A stretch of DNA of 64,000 nt from Flavobacterium sp. Sd200 (GTDB lineage Bacteria > Bacteroidota > Bacteroidia > Flavobacteriales > Flavobacteriaceae). The notes below the pieces were generated by a model. That model was given only the letters and a program-made list of their open reading frames with translations. It was not told the DNA's origin and did not search any database. A program made the translations under genes and the position numbers. Within the stretch, counting starts at the first letter, position 1, and each line of letters begins with the position of its first letter. The DNA is taken from contig NZ_WUMN01000001.1 of assembly GCF_009826935.1 (NCBI RefSeq), positions 1,116,001-1,180,000 of the forward strand, read 5' to 3'. Below, one piece after another: positions 8,767 to 16,238 of this stretch.

Positions 8767-10236
8767 ATGACCACAACAAAAAGAAAAAACAACACAGTTA
8801 CATCTGCTAAAAAGGCCTGCACACTTATCGTGGGGATATTGAGCTTCTCTGCCTATGCGCAAAGCAGTAGCAACACCGATACTTTAAATGCATCGGGCTA
8901 CCATACAGTAATGGCCCGTAAAAATGCCGACGATACTAATTGGAAACCCTATGTTGCAAAAACCATAGACCGCCTGCCCGGTTTTACTTATACTAAAGAT
9001 CCTGCAACCGACAAATATGGGGCATGGAAGGTTAACCCATCTAAGGCTACAAGTTTTTTCAGGACCGAAAAAAAAGACGGTCGATGGTGGATAATCGATC
9101 CTGATGGCAATCCTTTTATACATAAAGGTGTGGCAGTATTTGGTCCCGGCACATCAGATAATCAAAAAAAACAGCTTGTTTCTAAATACAAGACCGAAAA
9201 AAAATGGGTTACTAAAGAAAGTGCCTTTTTAAAATCAAAAGGTTTTAACGGTGTGGGTGCATGGTCTAACATTGACCTTATTAAGCAAACTAAAGACCCT
9301 TTAGTGTACACCGTTATTGTAAGTCCTATGGGAGCTTATAAACAGCAGCACATTAAAAAATTCGGGGGTAAATATGAAGAGGCCGGATGGCAGGGATACC
9401 GCTATGACCTCGCCATGGTTTTTGACCCCGAATTTGATACTTTCGTAGAACAGGAAGTTTCTAAAATTGTACAGCATAAAAACGATAAATTTCTATTAGG
9501 ATATTTTACCGATAACGAGTTGCCATGGGTAGACGATGCCTTAGACAGGCACCTTACCAAGCTGGGTAAAGAAGAACCGGGCTATATCGCTGCAAAAAAG
9601 TGGTTGGATGCGCGTAAAGGAAAAGATGCATCGATAGAAGATATTACCGATAAAGACCGCCTTGATTTTACAGGATTTTATTTTGAAACTTACATTAAAA
9701 AAGTATCTCAGGCTGTAAAAAAATACGATCCTAACCATATGTATCTTGGGTGCAGGTTTAACCAGGAACAGGATGAGCTTGATAACCCTAAAATATTTGA
9801 GGTGGCAGGAAAATATATGGATGTTGTATCTATAAACCATTACAGGAAATGGGAACCTGTACAGTCAATCCTTACTAACTGGCAACAGTGGAGTGGCAAA
9901 CCGTTCATTATAACCGAATGGTACACAAAAGGCGAAGATTCTGGCCTGCCAAACAAAACAGGGGCAGGATGGAATGTTGCCACACAGGCTGAACGCGGTT
10001 ATTTTTACCAAAACTTCGCAATAGAGCTTTTAAAGAGCAAAGGGTGTGTGGGCTGGCACTGGTTCAGGTATCAGGATAATGACCCGTTAAACTTAAAAAC
10101 CGATTACTCTAACCGTGATTCCAATAAAGGCATTATAAACAGTAACTATGAACATTACATGCCATTAATAGATAACATGAAAGTTTTTAACGACCATGTG
10201 TACGAGCTTATAAAATACCTTGATGCAGCAAAGTAA
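8767..10236 (+). CDS. Clan GH-A glycoside hydrolase, agarase/GH50- or GH158-like
   Basis: A 489-aa exported protein with a signal peptide ending near SAYAQ (about 31). The region KDGRWWIIDPDGNPFIHKGV (about residue 100) is the usual start of agarase-annotated TIM barrels. Glu251 in YFTDNELPW fits the strand-4 acid/base (N-E pair of clan GH-A) and Glu384 in IITEWYTKG fits the strand-7 nucleophile. A GWHWFRYQDNDP stretch near 436 completes the active-site wall. There is no C-terminal accessory domain. It is the only clear endo-enzyme candidate in the locus, so it probably cuts the main chain. It is followed 24 bp later by a GH3 gene (same operon). Family assignment is uncertain: GH50-like, GH158-like or an unclassified neighbour. 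Substrate could be a beta-1,3-glucan or a galactan. Confidence 0.75.
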   Translation: MTTTKRKNNTVTSAKKACTLIVGILSFSAYAQSSSNTDTLNASGYHTVMARKNADDTNWKPYVAKTIDRLPGFTYTKDPATDKYGAWKVNPSKATSFFRTEKKDGRWWIIDPDGNPFIHKGVAVFGPGTSDNQKKQLVSKYKTEKKWVTKESAFLKSKGFNGVGAWSNIDLIKQTKDPLVYTVIVSPMGAYKQQHIKKFGGKYEEAGWQGYRYDLAMVFDPEFDTFVEQEVSKIVQHKNDKFLLGYFTDNELPWVDDALDRHLTKLGKEEPGYIAAKKWLDARKGKDASIEDITDKDRLDFTGFYFETYIKKVSQAVKKYDPNHMYLGCRFNQEQDELDNPKIFEVAGKYMDVVSINHYRKWEPVQSILTNWQQWSGKPFIITEWYTKGEDSGLPNKTGAGWNVATQAERGYFYQNFAIELLKSKGCVGWHWFRYQDNDPLNLKTDYSNRDSNKGIINSNYEHYMPLIDNMKVFNDHVYELIKYLDAAK

Positions 10237-10260
10237 TTCTGCTTCACAACTTATTTAAAA

Positions 10261-12462
10261 ATGAAAAGACAAATTGTAACTTTTACTTTATTACTCCTTT
10301 GCGCATTACCCCTGGCAGCGCAAAAGAAAAAGGAAATATATAAAGATAAGAATGCCCCGATAGAAACCCGCATAGACAACCTTTTAAGCCTGATGACGCT
10401 GGAAGAAAAGATCATGCAGATGAACCAGTGGACCTATGGAAAAAACGCCAACCCAAACAACATTGGCGAAAAAATGAAGGAAGTGAGCCCTATGATAGGT
10501 TCGTTGCTTTACAGGAGTACTAACCCTGAATACCGTAACCAAATACAAAAAAAAGCCATTAGTGAATCAAGACTTGGCATACCTATCATCTTTGGGTTTG
10601 ATGCCATACATGGTTATCGCACGGTTTTCCCTATCCCGTTAGCACAAGCCTGCTCCTGGAATACCGACCTTGTACAGCAATCATGCGCTATAACTGCCAA
10701 AGAAAGCTGGCTGTCTGGACTCGATTGGACCTTCTCCCCTATGCTTGATGTAGCTCGTGATGCACGCTGGGGGCGTGTTAGCGAAGGATATGGCGAAGAC
10801 ACCTATGCAAATTCAGTTTTTGCAGTTACGGCAGTTAAAGGTTATCAGGGCACTAACCTTTCAGATAAATACACCATAGCCGCCTGTTTAAAGCATTATA
10901 TTGGCTATAGCCTTTCTGAAGGTGGACGCGACTACCACTACAGCGATATATCAAATCAAACCCTTTGGGAAACCTTTATGCCACCGTTTGAAGCAGGCAT
11001 AAAAGCAGGCGCAGCTACTGTAATGAGCGGTTTTAATGATATATCGGGGGTTCCTGCATCGGCAAATTATTACACACTTACCGAAGTACTTAAAAAGAAA
11101 TGGGGACATGACGGTTTTGTAATTTCCGACTGGGGTTCAGTACGCAATTTGGTAGAACAAAGCGTTGCCAAAGACCTAAAGGAAGCTACGCAAAAAGCAT
11201 TTATGGCAGGCGTTGAGATGGATATGGTAGACAATACCTACATGGATTATTTGCCTGCTTTGGTTGCCGAAGGTAAGGTACCCATGGCAACTGTGGATGA
11301 AGCCGTGCGCCGCATACTGCGTGTTAAAATGAAATTGGGACTTTTTGAAAACCCATATGTGGATGTTGTGCCGGAAAAAAAACGTTACCTGTTACCCGAA
11401 TATTTAAAAACTGCTGAACTGTTGGCTGCCGAAAGCATGGTGTTGCTAAAAAACGATAATAGTGTGCTGCCCATAACAACCAAGTATAAAAGCATTGCCA
11501 TTATTGGCCCAATGGTAAAAGATTCGGTACATATTATGGGCTTTTGGGAAGGCATGGGAAGGCCACAGGATGTAGAAACAATTTATGCCGGGCTGCAAAA
11601 AGAATTTAAGGGTAAAGCCCAACTTAACTATGCAAAAGGCTGTGATTTTGATGGTGATGACCGCAACGGTTTTACCGATGCTGTGAGTGCTGCAAACAAA
11701 TCAGATGCTGTAATAGTTTTTCTGGGCGAGAAAAGGAACTGGAGTGGCGAAAATGGTTCACGGTCTACGATTGCCTTGCCTAAAATACAGGAAGACCTTG
11801 TAGCTGAACTTAAAAAAACCGGTAAGCCTGTAATACTAATGCTATCGAGCGGCAGGCCATTAGAACTTATACGTCTTAATACTATGGCATCTGCCATAGT
11901 AGCAATATGGCAACCCGGCACAGCAGCAGGCAGTGCAGTTGCAGGCATACTTTCGGGGCGCAGCAATCCGTCGGGTAAGTTATCTATAACCTTTCCGCAA
12001 ACTACAGGGCAAATACCTATTTATTATAATATGCGCGAATCTGCAAGACCAAATTCGGGTCATTATCAGGATATTCCGCGCGATGCCTTATATTGGTTTG
12101 GACATGGCCTGAGCTACACCAATTACAGCTACGGCTCCGTGAAACTATCGGCTACAAAAATTAAAAAGACAGATAAGCTCATTGCCGAAGTTGAGATTAC
12201 CAATACAGGAGACCGCGACGGTAAAGAAACCGTAATGTGGTTTATAAAAGATCCGTTTGCTTCAATATCGCGCCCTATGAAAGAGCTTAAACACTTTGAA
12301 AAGAAATTTATAAAAGCAGGAGAAAAAGCCGTATATCGTTTTGAGATAGACCCGGCACAGCACCTGAGTTTTGTTGACAGCAATGGAGAGCGGCACCTTG
12401 AAACGGGAGATTTTTATGTTATTGTTAACGACCAGCAGCTACATTTTGAATTAATAGAATAG
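10261..12462 (+). CDS. Second GH3 beta-glucosidase
   Basis: This 733-aa protein has a signal peptide (about 1-20, PLAAQ), a GH3 barrel with Asp290 in VISDWGS as expected nucleophile, a C-terminal sandwich with GENGSRS as likely acid/base region, and an Fn3-like end. It is full length for a BglX-type enzyme. It is clearly paralogous to the GH3 at 6283 but diverged throughout, so it probably differs in linkage or chain-length preference. It lies 24 bp after the GH-A hydrolase without an intervening promoter or terminator, so it is co-transcribed and under the 8682 operator. Confidence 0.9.
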   Translation: MKRQIVTFTLLLLCALPLAAQKKKEIYKDKNAPIETRIDNLLSLMTLEEKIMQMNQWTYGKNANPNNIGEKMKEVSPMIGSLLYRSTNPEYRNQIQKKAISESRLGIPIIFGFDAIHGYRTVFPIPLAQACSWNTDLVQQSCAITAKESWLSGLDWTFSPMLDVARDARWGRVSEGYGEDTYANSVFAVTAVKGYQGTNLSDKYTIAACLKHYIGYSLSEGGRDYHYSDISNQTLWETFMPPFEAGIKAGAATVMSGFNDISGVPASANYYTLTEVLKKKWGHDGFVISDWGSVRNLVEQSVAKDLKEATQKAFMAGVEMDMVDNTYMDYLPALVAEGKVPMATVDEAVRRILRVKMKLGLFENPYVDVVPEKKRYLLPEYLKTAELLAAESMVLLKNDNSVLPITTKYKSIAIIGPMVKDSVHIMGFWEGMGRPQDVETIYAGLQKEFKGKAQLNYAKGCDFDGDDRNGFTDAVSAANKSDAVIVFLGEKRNWSGENGSRSTIALPKIQEDLVAELKKTGKPVILMLSSGRPLELIRLNTMASAIVAIWQPGTAAGSAVAGILSGRSNPSGKLSITFPQTTGQIPIYYNMRESARPNSGHYQDIPRDALYWFGHGLSYTNYSYGSVKLSATKIKKTDKLIAEVEITNTGDRDGKETVMWFIKDPFASISRPMKELKHFEKKFIKAGEKAVYRFEIDPAQHLSFVDSNGERHLETGDFYVIVNDQQLHFELIE

Positions 12463-12513
12463 TGCAAATTGATATCAAACAACAACACATTAAAAATCAG
12501 TAAATTAAAATTT

Positions 12514-12527
12514 AAGAAAACGTTATA
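12514..12527. promoter_or_regulatory. 14-bp word shared with the HTCS promoter region
   Basis: AAGAAAACGTTATA is identical to bases 4534-4547. Here it lies 4 bp upstream of operator copy 4; at the HTCS gene it lies 14 bp upstream of copy 2. The core AACGTT is palindromic. A second regulator could bind here, but it could also be coincidence in AT-rich DNA. Confidence 0.35.
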
Positions 12528-12531
12528 ATAA

Positions 12532-12596
12532 GTACAATCCATACCCTAAGTAAGCATTATTTACACCCATCTCGAAAATGAGCAATTGTAATTTTA
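12532..12596 (+). promoter_or_regulatory. HTCS operator-promoter, copy 4 (T9SS binding protein gene)
   Basis: GTACAATCCATACCCTAAG starts at 12532, TAAGCAT is at +19, and TAATTTTA ends at 12596 (TTTA at +61). It shares GTACA at 0, the C-run, A at +20 and AT at +24/25 with the other copies. The start codon is 33 bp downstream. Confidence 0.65.
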
Positions 12597-12629
12597 TAGT
12601 GTTAATAATAATTAAAAACACAAAATAAA

Positions 12630-13472
12630 ATGAAAAAAATTACTCTTTTATCAATTATGTTATTTTCGGGATGGGTTAATGCCCAAACATCGTTTGCCAT
12701 TTACACAGAAGATCCTACTGTAGGAGAAGGTGCAACCGCAGTGAGGTTTAATAATGGTCAAGGATTTGCAGGCAGCGAGCCTACAACAGCACCTTATGAA
12801 GGAACAAAGAATTATCTGTTTACGTTTAACGGCACAAGTTCATATTACCATGCAATACTTTTTCCGAGGAATGCAGCAAACACCAGCGATGTTACAGTAG
12901 ACTTTTCGGCTTATGCCTATTATAATGTAGCGATCAAAACATCATCGGCAGCACCTTTCTATGTACGCATGCGTGGCAATGGCATAACTTCTAAGGTATT
13001 GATAGACCCAACAAGCAATCCGTATGGTTTTAGTAACAACAACGAATGGCATTTTATGTCGATACCTTTTGCCGATTTTATACCGGAGTCGGCTGCTTTT
13101 AGCTTAGCAACGATAACAGAAGCTTTTGTTTTAAGAAGTAACCTGCCAAACGGGTCGGTAGCGGGACTGCCAAATGATTTTGAAATCGATAACATCTATG
13201 TTTCGGTAAATCAGGTAATGAACACACAAAACTTTGCTAAAAAGAGCAGCCTTAGTATCTATCCAAACCCTTCGGCGGGAAGCATTACCATTAGTTCACA
13301 CGAATCAATAAACAATGTATTTATTCATAATCTATTAGGACAGCAGGTAATGGCTCTAAACCCTAAAAGTAACAGTGCAATGGTAGACATTTCATCCTTA
13401 CAAAACGGAGTATATACTATTACAGCCGAATCTAACGGACAACAAATTACCTCAAGACTGGTAAAACAATAA
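12630..13472 (+). CDS. T9SS-secreted carbohydrate-binding-like protein
   Basis: A 280-aa protein: signal peptide (about 1-18, WVNAQ), a jelly-roll-like domain (about 20-190; YYNVAIKTS, FYVRMRG, EWHFMSIPFADF, FEIDNIYVS), and a type A T9SS C-terminal sorting domain (about 207-280; SIYPNPSAG, LLGQQV, LQNGVYTI, SRLVKQ). The N-terminal domain resembles the C-terminal third of the lipoprotein at 4760 (YGFYNIALKTS, WHALKIPVADF, WYVDDIYFS). No catalytic residues are evident. It is probably a secreted or surface-attached glycan-binding protein that acts with that lipoprotein. It has its own operator copy upstream and a terminator downstream. Confidence 0.8.
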   Translation: MKKITLLSIMLFSGWVNAQTSFAIYTEDPTVGEGATAVRFNNGQGFAGSEPTTAPYEGTKNYLFTFNGTSSYYHAILFPRNAANTSDVTVDFSAYAYYNVAIKTSSAAPFYVRMRGNGITSKVLIDPTSNPYGFSNNNEWHFMSIPFADFIPESAAFSLATITEAFVLRSNLPNGSVAGLPNDFEIDNIYVSVNQVMNTQNFAKKSSLSIYPNPSAGSITISSHESINNVFIHNLLGQQVMALNPKSNSAMVDISSLQNGVYTITAESNGQQITSRLVKQ

Positions 13473-13495
13473 TTTTAAATTCAGTCGCAAAAAAC

Positions 13496-13538
13496 AACCC
13501 TAAACCTGATTAACTCAGATTTAGGGTTTATTTATTTT
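13496..13538. terminator. Terminator at the end of the glycan locus
   Basis: Bases 13496-13508 pair with 13516-13528 (13 bp, one mismatch), followed by TATTTATTTT. It lies between convergent genes. Confidence 0.75.
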
Positions 13539-13559
13539 GTGTACTCATATACTTATAAA

Positions 13560-13973
13560 TTAATGCGGCAGTTTATTTTTAAGCAAGCCATAAAGATAAG
13601 TACCTGCTAATGCACCAATCAATATAATACCTACCCCAAAAAAGCCTGCACCTATAAGTATAAATATTGGTCCGGGGCAGGTTCCTATAAGTCCCCAGCC
13701 CAATCCGAACAACAAACCGCCAACTAAATAATTAGTAATTCCTTTGTCTTTATCAGCAAGCACTATAGGCTGACCATCGATATCCTTTAGTTTAGACCTT
13801 TTAAATAACTGAAGGCCAATTACACCTGTAAAAACTGCGGTACCAATAATGCCAAACATGTGGAAGGACTGAAAATGGAACATCTCATAGATCCTGTACC
13901 AGGACACCGCCTCTGATTTTGTAAGCACTATGCCAAAAACAATTCCAACCAGTATATATTTCAAAAACTTCAT
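13560..13973 (-). CDS. YeeE/YedE-family transporter, small half
   Basis: A 137-aa membrane protein with about four transmembrane helices. It matches the DUF6691-type half of split YeeE/YedE transporters. Cys99 in GTCPGPIF sits in the conserved GLGWGLIGTCPGP motif. In TsuA-type YeeE proteins cysteines in such motifs pass thiosulfate across the membrane. The gene lies 6 bp after the larger half, and the two together equal one full YeeE. Probable role: uptake of a sulfur compound. The transported species is an inference from the family. Confidence 0.85.
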   Translation of the reverse strand: MKFLKYILVGIVFGIVLTKSEAVSWYRIYEMFHFQSFHMFGIIGTAVFTGVIGLQLFKRSKLKDIDGQPIVLADKDKGITNYLVGGLLFGLGWGLIGTCPGPIFILIGAGFFGVGIILIGALAGTYLYGLLKNKLPH

Positions 13974-13979
13974 AATCTA

Positions 13980-14546
13980 TTATTTTAAAATTAGAGGCAG
14001 TAAAAACCGTGACATTAGTAAACCACCTATAAAAAATCCGATAACTGCAATTAAAGAAGGTAATTGTAAATTGCTCAATCCGGTAATAGCATGACCGGAG
14101 GTACAACCACCTGCATAGCGCGTACCAAAGCCCACCATGAGCCCTCCTAGTAATAAAATGGCAAGCACTTTAGGCGATTGCAAAGCATCAGAACTTGTTA
14201 GGGCACCGGGCAAGAGTTTCCCGTTGGGCTCATCAATATTCAGTTGCTGTAATTCGGTTATGGTTTTTGGGTTTAGCTCTACTGTAGGTACACTTGGGTC
14301 AGATAAAAAGTTTACGGCAATGTACCCCCCTATCATGGCTCCAAGCACCACTGCCAGATTCCAACGTTGGGTTTTCCAGTCAAATTTAAAAAAGTCTGAA
14401 GTTTTACCCGCCCCTAAAACAGTACACATAGTGCGCAGGTTAGATGACATGCCAAATGTTTTACCAAAATATACCAGTACTAACATAACAGCTCCAATAA
14501 GGAAACCCGACACATACCACGGCCAAGTGCCATAAATAACATCCAT
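13980..14546 (-). CDS. YeeE/YedE-family transporter, large half
   Basis: A 188-aa protein with about five hydrophobic helices. Cys148 lies in the hallmark RYAGGCTSGHAITG motif. The N-terminal helix pair (WYVSGFLIGAVMLVLVYFGK) and FGMSSNLRTMC fit the first half of the fused E. coli YeeE fold. It is the first gene of a two-gene leftward operon with the small half, and faces away from the phosphatase gene. Confidence 0.85.
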   Translation of the reverse strand: MDVIYGTWPWYVSGFLIGAVMLVLVYFGKTFGMSSNLRTMCTVLGAGKTSDFFKFDWKTQRWNLAVVLGAMIGGYIAVNFLSDPSVPTVELNPKTITELQQLNIDEPNGKLLPGALTSSDALQSPKVLAILLLGGLMVGFGTRYAGGCTSGHAITGLSNLQLPSLIAVIGFFIGGLLMSRFLLPLILK

Positions 14547-14742
14547 AATATATTTATTTTGCCGTAAAAGTAACGATTTATAGCATGCTAAAACAGTACA
14601 AACATTTTGCAGATTTCAGATTTTCCTTAAATAACTATATTGCCTATAATTGTGAGTTGTTGTTTAAATTAACCTGTTAATAATATTGTCCATTACTCTT
14701 TCTGTAGGATTGTTTTTTACCTTTGACAAAACTTATTTTTTT

Positions 14743-16161
14743 ATGAACAGGAGAAAATTCTTCCGCAACGGTTCGTTATTTACACTGGGCACAACACTTT
14801 TTAGCCCTATAAGCAGTTCTGCAAACATTTTAGACCTTGGCATTTCCAATAAAAACAAAAAAGCCAAAAACATCATATTTATGGTTAGCGACGGTATGAG
14901 TACCGGAACGCTAAATATGGCCGATCTTTATCTTAACCGAAAAACCGGTAAAGGAAGCAACTGGATACAGCTTTATAAAGACCAGCGCGTTGCAATGGCA
15001 TTAATGGATACTGCTTCTGCCAGCTCTATAGTAACCGATTCTTCTGCCGGAAGCTCGTCATGGGGTGGTGGTGTAAGGGTTAAAAACGGTGTATTGAATG
15101 TTGGCCCTAACGGAGAAAAATATATGCCTATTTGGCAAAAATTCAAAAAAGCGGGTAAAATGGCCGGTTGTGTTACCACCGTGCCTATTACACACGCAAC
15201 ACCTGCAGGCTTTTGCGTAAATAACAACAGCCGTAATGCACAGGAAGATATTGCCGTTGATTATCTTAACCTTGGTTTTGATATAATGATGGGCGGCGGC
15301 GATAAATATTTTAATGCTGCTACACGCGAAGATAAAAAAGATATGTATGCGGCCTATAAAGCCAAAGGCTGGCAGGTAGTGCGCAACCGTAAAGAAATGA
15401 TGGCAGCAGAGAACAATAAACAAATACTTGGTGTTTTTGCTGATGATGCCCTGCCTTATAATTTAGACCGCACTAACGACAAGAACCTTACAGACGCTAC
15501 TCCCACCCTTGCCGAAATGGCTCAAAAGGCTATTGACCGTATGAAAAACCACAAAAATGGTTTTGTACTGCAAATTGAGGCAGGAAAAGTTGACTGGGGA
15601 GCACATGCTAACGATATTGGTGCATTATTATATGATCAGGTGGCATTTGACGAAGCTGTAAAAGTGGCTATAGACTTTGCCGAGAAAGACAAAGAAACTC
15701 TTGTTATTATTACTACAGATCATGGCAATGCCAATCCGGGTGTGATCTATGGTAAAGATGCCAATGCCAATTTTGACAGCATCCAGAATTATACTCACAC
15801 TAATGAATGGGTGCTTAACAGTATTAAGCCTAATTTTACCGTGGCTCAGGTGAGAGAACTTACAGAAGCCATGAACAATAAGGCTGTTAGTGAGGAAGAT
15901 GCTAAAACCATTCTAACCTATTATGACGGTTTGCACAAAGAAGACGGTGGATTGTATAACTACAAAAAACTGCCGTTTAAAGCCTATGCTCAAATACAAC
16001 AAAAGTCAAACTCAGTAGGCTGGATAAGTATGGATCATAGTGCTGATTATGTAAACCTGGCTATGTTTGGCCCGGGCAGCGAACTACTTAAACCTTTTGT
16101 TAAAAATACCGACCTTCATTACCTTATGCTACAGGCTGCTGAGGTTGAAAATAAATTCTAA
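14743..16161 (+). CDS. Alkaline phosphatase (PhoA family) with Tat-type signal
   Basis: A 472-aa phosphomonoesterase. I chose ATG 14743 because it gives a clean twin-arginine signal (NRRKFFRNGSLFTLG); an earlier in-frame start adds 19 unlikely residues. The nucleophile is probably Ser100 in TDSSAGSSSW. Metal ligands are in MVSDGMS (Asp near 50), EAGKVDWGAHAND, TTDHGN and a C-terminal DHSADYV. The enzyme would release phosphate from organic esters in the periplasm or at the surface. It stands alone, with a strong terminator behind it. I saw no recognisable Pho-box, so control by phosphate is unproven. Confidence 0.9.
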   Translation: MNRRKFFRNGSLFTLGTTLFSPISSSANILDLGISNKNKKAKNIIFMVSDGMSTGTLNMADLYLNRKTGKGSNWIQLYKDQRVAMALMDTASASSIVTDSSAGSSSWGGGVRVKNGVLNVGPNGEKYMPIWQKFKKAGKMAGCVTTVPITHATPAGFCVNNNSRNAQEDIAVDYLNLGFDIMMGGGDKYFNAATREDKKDMYAAYKAKGWQVVRNRKEMMAAENNKQILGVFADDALPYNLDRTNDKNLTDATPTLAEMAQKAIDRMKNHKNGFVLQIEAGKVDWGAHANDIGALLYDQVAFDEAVKVAIDFAEKDKETLVIITTDHGNANPGVIYGKDANANFDSIQNYTHTNEWVLNSIKPNFTVAQVRELTEAMNNKAVSEEDAKTILTYYDGLHKEDGGLYNYKKLPFKAYAQIQQKSNSVGWISMDHSADYVNLAMFGPGSELLKPFVKNTDLHYLMLQAAEVENKF

Positions 16162-16181
16162 TTAAACCTTAAATAATACAA

Positions 16182-16215
16182 ATCAGGGATGCCTTGTCAG
16201 CAAGGCATCCCTGAT
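16182..16215. terminator. Bidirectional terminator between convergent genes
   Basis: A perfect 15-bp stem: bases 16182-16196 pair with 16201-16215 around a TCAG loop. It serves the phosphatase gene and the ATPase gene that ends at 16239. Confidence 0.85.
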
Positions 16216-16238
16216 ATATTATCTTACCAAAAAGGCAA

